Shown here: positions 25,580 to 34,600 of the stretch, one piece after another | Numbering within the stretch: the first letter of the stretch is position 1 | Layout of the letters: each line of letters opens with the position of its first letter | Assembly: GCA_026419785.1 (NCBI GenBank) | Contig: JAODTK010004109.1 | Span: 62,001 to 126,000 of the forward strand | Source: Sclerodactyla briareus | Lineage: Eukaryota; Echinodermata; Holothuroidea; Dendrochirotida; Sclerodactylidae | Direction of reading: 5' to 3' | Length of the DNA stretch: 64,000 nt | Made by a program: the position numbers and the translations under genes | The notes under the pieces: generated by a model | Databases searched by the model: none | Told to the model about the DNA's origin: nothing | What the model saw: the letters and a program-made list of their open reading frames with translations, nothing else

Positions 25580-26521
25580 GTGAGTAGAGGTGTTAAATCC
25601 AAACATGGAGGAAGCTCGGAAATCCACGCCATCCTCTCAACTCTCCAAGGGATTCTAGGAGGAGGGAAGTTATTTAACAGGATATTGTATGAATGCATTG
25701 TCATAAAGCATGCATGGATACCATTCCTTGGGTCATATTACAAGTGCCAACACATTGTCCTTAACCAACTGTTTATCCACATGGTAGACTCTGTCGTCAT
25801 TGGCTTTCAACAGACACAGTTTTTCTAGCATGTTATTTCATGTCCCAAGCAGACATCGCAATGTTGTCCTGCCACATCATTGACACTCACCGCTCTTTTA
25901 CAAGCACATTTTCCAAAATGAAAAAAAAAAATTCCACCTAATTAATGTAGTAATAACATTTTCCTGTCAAGGTAAATAAGCCAGAATAATCCAGGCCTAC
26001 CATTCAAATAAATCCACTTGTAATTGATTGTGTAAGAAAAAAAAATAAAACCCTGTGCTTTTAGGTGCCCAGCATACGGCTTCTATTCATAGTAGAGGTT
26101 GGTTGCAAAACGACTTCAAATTGGCCCCTTATTCTTACTTGTTTTGAATTGTGGCCATTTATTTATTTAGAACTTGTCTGTTTATACTGGTGGAAAGGAA
26201 CCTGCTAGTTTAAAATGGCCTAATTATGAGTTTTAAATGTCTGACGTACTGAGCCAGCTTACCATTAAGCCCCCCCCCCCTCCCCCAAAAAAAAAAAAAA
26301 AAAAGAGAGAAAAATACCCAACTGGTCCCTGGAATTTCCAACTATGATGTATTTTGTCACGCGACGTCCCTGTCTCCAGGTATGACAATACGTAGGTCAA
26401 TGTGAATTGTGGTTACTCCCAGGTTAGGTTTCCATTCCAACCAGTTAATCTGCCTCTTCCACATTGAATGCTCCTCTTTCATTGGAGATGATCTACTCTC
26501 TCTCTCTTCTCCTTTCCTCAA
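25580..26521. other. Intron, about 0.9 kb
   Basis: AT-rich sequence with A-runs and a C10/A-run junction near 26271-26304. No coding content recognised. Confidence 0.5.
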
Positions 26522-26647
26522 TTTGACGGCGAGGCCGTAGAGGATGAAGGAGGTTTTCCCCGCCGACTTCTGCATCACCAGAGGCACTGCTCTGGAGATG
26601 AACTCAAGTCCAAGCAGCGCAGGAGACCAGCTCATCCACTTCATACG
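26522..26647 (+). CDS. ARHGEF11/12-like: RGS-RhoGEF, DH domain exon 3
   Basis: Recognised by homology: FDGEAVE, then ERMKEVFPADFCITRGTALE, then ELKSKQRR, then DQLIHFIR, read across two to three frames. This is the counterpart of the ARHGEF11/12 segment with FSGPGEEKLKHAA, FCSNQPFALEMIKSRQKKDS and FQTFV. The donor is GTCCGT after a two-base partial codon (CG), completed at 28130 as Arg. The upstream pyrimidine tract (TCTTCTCCTTTCCTC) is followed by AA rather than AG immediately before TTTGAC, so the expected acceptor is missing; the first AG lies inside the exon at about 26532. Either the acceptor was changed by a base error or splicing now uses the internal AG and drops several residues. Confidence 0.82.
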
Positions 26648-28129
26648 GTCCGTTTATGGAGCTCTTCATAAGACTTGTACTCTCTGAGCACACATATGTG
26701 CAGTGCCAGAAATATATCAGTTCCGTTTATTTTATTTCTTGTGGTAACTGTAATTTCTGGGAGCAATATAAAAAGCTAATTAATTTACAGGTAAACCCTG
26801 GTCTTGCTCAATAGTTTTTATAACCAACTGTTATTTTTCGATTACTTCACATGCTCATCTAACCTAATGGCAACCTGCAAACCACCCTCCTAATATTCCA
26901 TCAAGACCTGCCATCTCCTTTTACCACAGAGTCCTGGTTTGCCACCTACCAATCGCTCCCTCATGCTGTCAGCCAAACCGTCTGGTTTTAACAAAGACTT
27001 AGTCATTTTCATTTTTGGATATTACACTATACTGCCCCAAATCTCTCCAAATTGCTAAAGCCTTTTTCACAAGCAGCTTGTCCACGGAATTTGAATAGTT
27101 GTGAGTGTACTGGTACCGTGTTTCAACTTGATCTTATGAGAGGCGTCTTCAAACTCCAACTATTCATTATCGTGCAATGCCCTCCATTCTGAGTGGTCAA
27201 TTCTCTATCTCTAAACCTTACTGTTATTTTTTTTTATGACAGGCAATTGGTCCGAGTCCTCAGGCGATTGAATAGTTACTCATTTTGTTGCAATTGATAT
27301 GTTGGAACTAACACTGTACGAGTTTTCCTTTCCTCTCATTGGTGCTAATAGAATATTCAGGAATATGGGCATCTTCCTTTAGATTCCAGGTTGTGGATTA
27401 GACAATTCGCAGTACTAATTTGAGACTGCTATTTATTCATAACCAGACTTTCCCTAAACAAATTCAGCTAAATAACGACTTGGCTTCACTTCAGGCCTCC
27501 CTTCTGTTTTCAGAATGAATTTTAGTCTCAAATGCTTATTCCTTGATTCAGGTCTCACTACAGCAAGTTCTTCCTGAATAAAGGCTGTGAGCACCGCTAG
27601 TTTAAATGAGTGGTTCCAACGGAGCTCGATTTCCCTCCTAATTTGTCAGGATTCAGGAGGTTAGCACTCAGATGTGATTCTGGACCTTGTTCTTCGTATG
27701 TGTGAGCATTGTATTAATCTGATGACCCTCGAAAGGGTACAACACTTGTTAAAATTTCAGATTACTTTGGGACCAACCTACATTCTGGGAACCCACTTGA
27801 TCCATTATGGCCATTGACTACGATTGCCTCATTAACTCGGTCCTAAATACTACCTGAGGAATTCTGTTTCTGCTATTAGCCAGTCGAAATAGTGGAAAAA
27901 CGGGCGTTCCTCCCCCAATTGACCAATCACCACCGTTTTGGCTCAGGACTTGAGTCAGGACGTCAGCTTTACCAGATGGTATCATCTCTCTGCCCTCCTC
28001 AACTCTTTTCCGCTTCTGTTTTATTTGTGGCGATTTTCCATCTCTGATGACCTCCCAGAGCTCACATTCACTCAAATTTCAAAATTGATGAGTATTGGCT
28101 TATTTCAACTTGTTTTTCTCTAATACCAG
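26648..28129. other. Intron, about 1.5 kb
   Basis: AT-rich, no exon recognised. It is bounded by DH exons whose split codon (CG before, A after) rejoins as Arg. Confidence 0.6.
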
Positions 28130-28248
28130 AAGCCGAGCAGATCCCCTGTGTCGGCCGTCTCCCGCTGAGAGGATCATCTCACAACCCAGATGCGAGCGGC
28201 TCACCCAATATCCCCTCTTCATCCAGCAGCTTCTAAAGTATACCCAAT
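28130..28248 (+). CDS. ARHGEF11/12-like: RGS-RhoGEF, DH domain exon 4 (QRLTKYPL helix)
   Basis: The exon follows TTGTTTTTCTCTAATACCAG. It reads SRADPLCR, then a short frame-disturbed stretch, then ERLTQYPLFIQQLLKYTQ before GTGAGT. This is the most diagnostic DH element: the family has NPLCRRLQL, then IIPTQMQRLTKYPLLL and a KYTE word, forming the long helix that contacts the Rho switch regions. The frame through the middle (about 28145-28190) carries small length errors relative to the family. The final codon is split in phase 1. The next exon can join in that phase if one A in its leading AAA run is surplus. Confidence 0.9.
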
Positions 28249-29095
28249 GTGAGTAAGCCTCTGCCCCCACATTGTACAAACACCCTAACCCCATGCACCC
28301 CTGGTACATCTCCTGTTCCATTGTCTCTCTCCCCTCCTCCCCCTGCGAGAATGTATCAACTCACATGCATCGGGCTTACCGAAACCCACTCGTCAGCGCC
28401 AGCAGCTCGTAAAGTATACCCAATGTGAGTAGCCTCTGACCCCGCCGCCTGGAATCAACCCCCCCCATGCACCCCTGGTACATCTCCTGTGCCATTGTCC
28501 TACCCCCTGATAGAAATTGTATCACCTCAAGATGCAGCGGCCTTACCAAATACCCACTCTTCATCCAGCAGCTCCTCAATACTACCAATGGTAGTAGCCT
28601 CTTACCCCAGCATGGATTCACCCTAACCCCATGCAACCCCTGGTACATCCCCTGTGCCATTGTCTCCCCCTGAGAGAAATTTGTTCTCAATTCAGATGCA
28701 GCGTTTTACCAAATACCCACTCTTCATCCAGCAGCTCCTAAAGTAAACCCAATGTAGAAGGTCTGACCCTACATGGATCACCCTCCCCCCATGCCCCCTT
28801 GGCCTCCCTGTGCCATTGTCCCCCCCTGAAGAATTGTATAAACTCAAGATCAGCGGCTTACCAAATACCCACTCTTCATTCAGCAGCTCCTAAATAACCA
28901 CCCAACATTTTAGCCTCTGACCTCCACATGATCACCCTCCCCCTGCACCCCTGGATACCGCCCCGTTTGCCATGTCTCCCTGAGAGACATTGTATCAACT
29001 CAGATGCAGCGGCCTTACCAACATCCCCTCCCCATCGAGAAATTCCTGAAGTATATTCAACGTAGCTCTGACGCCAGCATGATTTCTCAATGTTC
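28141..29095 (+). repeat. Tandem array of the QRLTKYPL exon with its donor site, about six copies
   Basis: Centres of the exon-like word (CTCTTCATCCAGCAGCTCCT) lie near 28217, 28393, 28561, 28722, 28872 and 29029, a period of about 150-176 bp. Each unit holds an exon-like block (AACTCAGATGCAGCGGCTTA to TACCCAATGTGAGTAG), intron text with CCCCATGCACCCCTGGTACA, then the next unit. The first copy fits the reading of the gene best, but the fourth also keeps ACCAAATACCCACTCTTCATCC intact. Copies differ mostly by single-base and short indels. No complete acceptor precedes the later copies, so they are probably not spliced, but retained donors could cause aberrant splicing. An assembly stutter over a noisy locus is another explanation. 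Confidence 0.88.
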
Positions 29096-29379
29096 AGGTT
29101 GTAAGGAAGTACAGCTGGAACGAGTCATTTGGTCAGCTTGCATAGTTCTTGTCAGTTGGCTTTTAGCCACATAGTTTTTACGCTGGAATATTTTTGATTC
29201 TCTCGGTTCCCGTAGTAGTCGTGGTTGGGATGGTACAACCCTGAACGATTGGCCTTCTCTTTTCCGACTAGTGCTCCGATGGAATCTGAGCCCTAGTTGG
29301 AAAATCGAATGCCAGTTTGTCGCCAGTGCTCATCCGCGTTCAATTCTGAGAGTTTCCTTGATTGGTGTTAAACAGCTTC

Positions 29380-29830
29380 CTCAAATCTATCCGATCTGGT
29401 CATATGAATAATGATAATGAAGTATCGCCTACACCTGAATGCTCCAGGAACAAGATCCTTACCTCACGGGCACCAGTTTTTCCACATGCAGGGAAGCCCA
29501 TACTGAGGACTACACCGCAGATTTCCGGGTTCCACATATGCTCTCGTTAAACATCTTCCTCACGTCAATTCGATCTGTCATACGAGTGATAAAATGTAAA
29601 TGGTCGATCATTCCTGAAGCGTTGCTACTACTTTCGAGCTGTGCTGCGGTAACCCGCACAAAAAGAGTGCTAACACCATATACAGTAGGTCTTAATCCTC
29701 ACCACTCATTTAGCAAGGACCCAGACTCTCTAACCTCACAGGGTAACCTATTCCACATACGGGGAGCCATAACTAAGAATACACTCGCATTACAGATTTA
29801 TTAGAGTCCCACATATGCTTTGTTCTGTGA
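29380..29830. repeat. Two diverged copies of a roughly 170-300 bp repeat, probably transposon-derived
   Basis: Text near 29385-29545 (TCAAATCTATCCGATCTGGT, CTCACGGGCACCAGTTTTTC, CACATGCAGGGAAGCCCATA, CAGATTTCCG, CCACATATGCT) is echoed near 29563-29820 (TCAATTCGATCTGTCATACG, CTCACAGGGTAACCTATTCC, CACATACGGGGAGCCATAAC, CAGATTTATTAGAG, CCACATATGCT). The similarity and relaxed frames on both strands suggest old mobile-element fragments, but no named motif was recognised. Confidence 0.5.
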
Positions 29831-29990
29831 GCTGGGGTTGTCTCCAGAAATTGTTGAAAATATGGGTGCAACTTGTGCACTGTGTATGGGTGCTTCTTGA
29901 TAACAAAAGGACTTGAAGAAAAAAAAGCTAATTCACTGTTTTTAAAAAGTTGCCACATTTTAAAATGACTTTCATTTCTGGACCCAACAG

Positions 29991-30149
29991 CCAAACGAAG
30001 AGAATCAGAGGTTGGAGAGGGCCTTACAGTGCTGTAAGGACCTGCTGGATCACGAATCAGGCCGTGATGGGAGGCCCGACAACAGCATCGCCTCGTTGAA
30101 AATCAAGTCCAAGACGGAGGAGCTCACACCTTACGACAGGAGCAGGGAG
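29991..30149 (+). CDS. ARHGEF11/12-like: RGS-RhoGEF, DH-PH junction exon
   Basis: After TTTCTGGACCCAACAG the best reading is NEENQRLERALQCCKDLLDH, then NQAVM, then EARQQHRLVENQVQ in another frame, and near the donor LTPYDRSRE in yet another, before GTGGGG. The family counterpart is the last DH helix and DH-PH linker (a CRQLLNYVNQAVKEAE-like helix followed by RLEEYQRRLDLS). The Val of VNQAV needs bases that are missing between GATCAC and AATCAG (about 30054). At least three frame changes are needed overall. The alternative open frame DNSIASLKIKSKTEEL also reads like protein, so the exact residue sequence after NQAV is uncertain. Confidence 0.82.
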
Positions 30150-31243
30150 GTGGGGAGGGGAACGAGGGGGTAGGGATGGGAGGGGGTGGAGGGAGGAACG
30201 GAGGACCACCAGGGGGAACCCCGATAGGTAAGTGGGAGGCGCACAGACCCTACTTCTCAAATACCTTTTCTTTTATCGTTTGCACCCCCATCTACAACCA
30301 TCTCCTGGTTGACCGTACAGGCAGGTCTTCACAGTTGAAGGCAAGCTATAACTCGCTCTACTCTACACCCGTTGCCTAACATTTAATGCGATTTTGTATA
30401 CCTTGACGGTTGAAAAGGATGTGTGCCTGATAGAGCTTGACAAGACTGAATCAGAGCGCATGTCCATCCACAAAACGTGAAGAAAACCACTGGGCCATAG
30501 CACATCCTAGGAGAGCCATCATGTACTCGCCATTGAATTCAAATTTGAAGGCCTGCAGTATCTCTCGCTCTTGTGTTAGGGGACTTGAATATATGTGCGA
30601 GGCACGCCAAATTTGAAGCTGTACATGAACCATACTATTTGTTTGTTCTAGGGACTACGTTGGTACCAGCAATAGCGTTGGCCCATGTTTTTGCAACTAA
30701 ACTGGACCAAAATTTGACACCCCAACATGTACTATGTATTTGCCCAGGCAAAAAAATAGGAAACAGTAGAAAATAGAAAGCTCTTGGCACCCCTCCCTAA
30801 GTCTGACAAGCTCTCGGCCCACTCTAGGGTGATAGAGACCATTTTGACCAGCAGATGTTCAGAATAATAACACTGAATGGGTATCCTATAAAATATATCT
30901 GTAATCTAGCCCCTGCTGCTTTGTTTTCTCTGAAATAAATGCGTCATGCTCAGAGAATATAAAATGCTGGTGTGGCGCCAGTGGGTATCAGTTCTGAGAT
31001 TTTTGCGGGACTCGATACCCCACATGTTGACAAAGCCAGAATGCTCCATTGACCGTATTGATTATCCAAGGGTTTATGGCAGCAGCTAGTTTACACGATT
31101 GTCGTGCCACACATAAAATACCTACCCTTGACCTCTGGGTGCGACAAGTCTAATTGATCATTGGGAATTGATCGCTAACCCCATCCCCATTCTACTACAA
31201 ATTGTGTTTGTTATATTGTCATCCTCTCAATTTATCCTCGCAG
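30150..31243. other. Intron, about 1.1 kb
   Basis: It begins with a G-rich, purine-rich stretch (GTGGGGAGGGGAACGAGGGG and following, to about 30215). No further coding content recognised. Confidence 0.5.
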
Positions 31244-31322
31244 GTCAACACCAGCCAAATCTTTCACAAGTTACTATACGACAGTCCTATAACGTGGAAG
31301 CTCAGTCGCAACAAAACTCTAG
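31244..31322 (+). CDS. ARHGEF11/12-like: RGS-RhoGEF, PH domain exon 1
   Basis: A 79-bp exon with clean borders (TTTATCCTCGCAG before, GTAAGC after) and no indel. It reads VNTSQIFHKLLYDSPITWKL then SRNKTL, ending in phase 1. The pattern is the first PH strands of the family (LTKRKMIHEGPLVWKVNRDK, then TI), where the linker Lys and the WK pair start strand beta-1. The split codon G/AT with the next exon gives Asp, as in the TIDL of LARG. Confidence 0.95.
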
Positions 31323-31654
31323 GTAAGCCACGGCCATTTGATCCTTTTTCACCTGGCATAAATTATTGACAAGTGTAGTCACCTTTTGGAAGTTGGGGAG
31401 GTCCGAAGGAGCAGAGAGCAATAATCACTGTGGGCGAAAGAAGTTGTATGTGGGGGCCAACTTGAATGTCAGGGAGGGTGGTCATGACCCCGATCCCCAT
31501 TGGTTGTGCCTTTGTCCTAATTTAGATTGTATTGGTCTGTATTCTCTTAAAAAAAACTAGATTGGAAGAATAATATGATGTGAAATCAAAATAGTCAGAT
31601 GGATGTGGTGGTGTGAAATTAGGACAGAAATCTGTCTAGGGAGTTGATATTAGG

Positions 31655-31743
31655 TGGGTGGAGGGAGGTAACTATGGTGGGTGTGGGGTGGGGGAGGGGT
31701 GGGGAAGGGGTTGGGGAGGGTTGGGGAGAAGGGGTGGAGGGGG
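31655..31743 (+). repeat. G-rich imperfect repeat with quadruplex potential
   Basis: Runs of three to six G separated by T, A or GT (GGTGTGGGGTGGGGGAGGGG, then GTTGGGGAGGGTTGGGGAGA) extend over about 90 bp in the 31323-31989 intron. The run spacing meets the usual G-quadruplex pattern on the sense strand of the RhoGEF transcript. Open frames here are artefacts of the repeat. Confidence 0.7.
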
Positions 31744-31989
31744 AATGCCATGGGCATCTGGGGATAGCTGGATTCTGTGAACCTGGTGAAGGATTCCCAG
31801 ATTATTCAAAGTGTGCACCCATGACGTGCTTGGCAAGTATCCCGCATGAAGAAGGAAAGAGAGGTCATGGTGGCTGGTCGGCAAGATGAAGACCGGCAGA
31901 GGTCCTGCATGGTGACTTTGCTGCTGAATCTGTAGACTGTACACTTATTCAGTCAGCCAATCAAAATTCTTCATGTCTATCTCACACAG

Positions 31990-32204
31990 ATATGCACGCC
32001 ATGTTACTGGAAGAATACGTCGTCCTGCTGCAGAAGCAAGACGACAAGTTTATCCTCAAGTTCCATTCCACATCAAACATCGCCCCCATCACTGACCGAG
32101 ACCAGAACCCTACTCCCCAACAACAGCGCAGAAACAACCCACAGTCCTATCACATCTATCATCAAACTCAGTACTTACTACGCTATTCCGAGAAGTAGCC
32201 ACAA
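31990..32204 (+). CDS. ARHGEF11/12-like: RGS-RhoGEF, PH domain exon 2
   Basis: A 215-bp exon after TCTATCTCACACAG and before GTGAGT. It reads DMHAMLLEEYVVLL, QKQDDKFILKFHSTSNIAPI and TDRDQN, then after a one-base slip near 32108 continues YSPTTAQKQPTVLSHLSSNS and VLTTLFREVAT to the donor. This matches the PH core of LARG/p115 (LLLEDILVLLQKQDDRLVL and the FSPVIKLSTVLVRQVAT region), including the near-invariant QKQDD loop. The second half looks longer than in vertebrates, with a Ser/Thr/Pro-rich insertion before REVAT. The split codon A/GT continues into 33083. Confidence 0.95.
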
Positions 32205-32221
32205 GTGAGTAGACCACAGAA

Positions 32222-32500
32222 TGATATAATAATATCCGCATGCTCATAGAAGGCTTTCCATGATCGTAGACATTCTCAAAGCGGCTTACAGTATTACCCG
32301 ATCGGGGGGAATCAGGCACGCTCTCGACAATCCCAGAGAGAACAAGTTGCTGCCAGGTCCCCGATTATCACCTGGGTTGGGTGAGCACCTCGCCCAAGGG
32401 GACACCGGAAAACGGTGATCGGTCAATGGGATTCGCACTCGCAACCTTTGATCACCAGTCCAAGCTCTACCAACCAAGCTAATACGAATTACTTCCAAGC
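32222..32500 (-). mobile_element. tRNA-derived SINE, antisense in the PH intron
   Basis: Read on the minus strand from about 32500, the element starts with a tRNA-like head: an A-box word TAGCTTGGTTGGTAGAGC and, about 30 bases later, a B-box-like GAGTGCGAATCCC. The body passes through TTTTCCGGTGTCCCCTTGGG, and the tail reads TGTAAGCCGCTTTGAGAATG then AT-rich ATTATTATATCATT. The head word (CCAAGCTAATACGA on the plus strand) is duplicated just upstream. Box A/B spacing, a unique body and an AT-rich tail are the normal plan of a Pol III SINE. The tail ends only about 17 bases beyond the 5' splice site at 32205. Confidence 0.82.
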
Positions 32501-33082
32501 TAATACGATCTCCAGTTTTGTGGTATCAACAATTTCCCAAACTTATCAGGGTTGGTAGCCAACCTGTAGATCAGGCTAGACACCAGAAGATGATTCTCCA
32601 TTCAGGTGAAATCTGAGAATCACAGACAATCAATCTGAGAGACAGACAGGTCCTGTGAATGAGGGGGGAAAAAATGGTGGTACTCTGTGAATCCGTAGGC
32701 AACCGTTCCATAATGAATGGTGAACGTGAACAGACTTGGGACGCCCAACATGACTGCGTTAAATTTACGAAAGGGGTGAGAGTTCTATATCATTATGTGT
32801 TGTCTATGTACCCTTCATTATAAATCATTCGTTAGTTATTGCGGCCTTAATTTTTTTTTTATGTATTCCCTTTAATTCGATCCCAAGGGAATTGATCACC
32901 AGTCTCATTGCTATTTGTTTCCCTTGTAGAATCTTTCCATCGTCAATGATTCACCTTGTTGAGTATACAACCAGTTTGTCCATCTGTCTGTCTTCCCGTC
33001 ATCTGTCTGTTGTTGAATGTTCATGCTGTGTAGCAGGTTGTTCCTACATCAAGTTAGTATTCTTTTTCAACCAACTCTGCAG
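32501..33082. other. Rest of the PH intron
   Basis: No coding content recognised. It ends in a pyrimidine-rich tract before CTCTGCAG at 33082. Confidence 0.5.
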
Positions 33083-33178
33083 GTAATAAAGCCTTTTCCT
33101 GATCAGCACTTCACAGCAGGGACCACAGATCTATGAGCTCCAGGCGCCATCCTCAAACGAGAAGAAAGTCTGGATGGA
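33083..33178 (+). CDS. ARHGEF11/12-like: RGS-RhoGEF, PH domain exon 3 (end of PH)
   Basis: After CCAACTCTGCAG the exon reads SNKAFF (with the codon split from 32204), loses one T in TTTT (about 33095), then reads LISTSQQGPQIYELQAPSSN and EKKVWM to a GTAATA donor. The family has DNKAFFVISMS, GAQIYELVAQTVSEK and VWQDL; GPQIYEL and the aromatic VW are the last PH strand and the C-terminal helix. Without the missing T the frame stops at TGA. A single-base loss in a T run is a typical sequencing error. The exon ends with GA, completed at 33817 as Asp. Confidence 0.93.
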
Positions 33179-33816
33179 GTAATAAGAGTGCCCAGTGATA
33201 ATGCATGACCAAACGGAGAAGAAGAAACTCTGGGCGGGGGGTAAACCCTATGAACCTCCCACAGAGGCCAGAATACCACCACAACCTCGACAAGCAGGAA
33301 AACAACAAGTAAGGTCTTAGGAGGGCACTGGTAGTGATTGGGGGGGGGACGAAACCACCCCCCCTCTGGAGGTTCTGAATACACAAGGCTGAAACCTCTC
33401 CAAATACCTGAATAACAACACAACACCACAAAACAACAAAGCGAAAAGGAGTAACACTTAAACTATAGAAGCAATTTAGGATACAATCCTGAAGTTGATA
33501 ATTCAGCTTGATTGTGTTTTGGTACTTTTTCAAAAGAAGGCATTTGGCACCTGGCTTCACTAATGGTACTGAATGGATTACACAGCCTACATAATGTTTT
33601 TATATCAGACAAAAGTAGCGTGACCAGTAGCTGTGCCCTTTCCGCACTGGATCGATCTGGTGTGAATGTGCTGATAACACAGTTAGCTGTCACAGAACGT
33701 GGTTAGAAGGCAGGGCTTACTATTCTGATTGAAGTAGCTGTATCATTAGGTTGTGTGATTGTGTGTGGATTTTATCATTCATTCCTTCTGACTGCTCGCT
33801 CTATCGTTGCTTCCAG
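33179..33816. other. Intron, about 0.6 kb
   Basis: Open minus-strand frames of 108 and 135 codons (33103-33560) overlap each other in different frames and show no recognisable protein; treated as chance. Purine-rich, with a G8 run near 33340. Confidence 0.5.
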
Positions 33817-33968
33817 CAGTGTGAACGCTTCTGTTGAGCGGGCCTGAGAGGAGCAAGGTGGTCACAAAGACCCCAGAGGTAGTCACCCAAGTGCCATTCA
33901 CTGCCCCTACTTTGGTAGAGGAACAAGGAGATGCTGCCACACTGCTGAGAAAGGCCTTGAAGGGTGAG
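33817..33968 (+). CDS. ARHGEF11/12-like: RGS-RhoGEF, first exon after the PH domain
   Basis: After CTATCGTTGCTTCCAG the exon completes the Asp codon and reads SVNASVERA. A one-base shift follows near 33842, then ERSKVVTKTPEVVTQVPFTA and PTLVEEQGDAATLLRKALKG before GTGAGT. The start extends the C-terminal PH helix (family: DLICRMAASVKEQ). The rest is a Thr/Val/Glu-rich segment without a known domain, as expected for the poorly conserved tail. A tandem array copying its 3' half follows. Confidence 0.8.
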
Positions 33969-34600
33969 GTGAGTACCAAGGAGATGAAGGGGGGGGCGGG
34001 TTGTATGAGGGCAGGTGATAGTGGGGGGGTAAAGGCGGGGATGTAGTCATTCAAGTGCTATTCACTGTCTCTCCTGTAGTTGAGGTGATGAGAGCAGATG
34101 TACCACTGCAAAAAAGCCTTGGATGAGATGTGCACCCAGGGGCATGAGAGGGGGGGTGAGTATGAGGGCAGGGTGATGGTGGGGGTGGAAGGTGGAGAAT
34201 ATAGTTATTCAAGTATATTGATGTATTTGAGATACAAGGAAATGCTGCCACACTGCTGAGAAAGGCCTTGAAGGGTGAGGTGAGTACCAAGGAGATGAAG
34301 GGGGGGGCGGGTTGTATGAGGGCAGGGTGTGGTGGAGGGGTGAAAGGTGGGGGATATAATAACTCAAGTGCCATTCACTGCCCCATACTTGGTGTAGAGG
34401 AACAAAGATGCTGCACCCTGCTAGATACCCAGGGGTTAGAGGTGGTTGTTGGTGATAGGATTATGGAGCAGGGGAACGATAGGTATGGGGATGAAACTAG
34501 TAGTTATCACCCGAGTGTCATTCACTGCCCCTCCCATGGCAAAGGAGGGAAAGGAGATGCTGCCTTTTGGATGAATGCAGCCTCCTCTCGGGGAAGGTAG
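33878..34600 (+). repeat. Tandem array of the post-PH exon end with donor site, about five copies
   Basis: The word GTAGTCACCCAAGTGCCATT starts at 33878 and recurs in diverged form near 34045, 34202, 34359 and 34501, a period of about 142-167 bp. Exon-like ends (GAGAAAGGCCTTGAAGGGTG followed by AGGTGAGTACCAAGGAGATG) are nearly identical at 33968 and 34279, 311 bp apart, so the array also has a two-unit higher-order pattern. Intron-like G-rich text (GGGGGGGCGGGTTGTATGAG) is included in each unit. The later copies have donors but no obvious acceptors. Confidence 0.88.

Noticed and set aside
33103-33560. Minus-strand frames of 108 and 135 codons
   Set aside because: Two overlapping frames in different registers with no domain; the plus strand here carries a PH exon and an intron.
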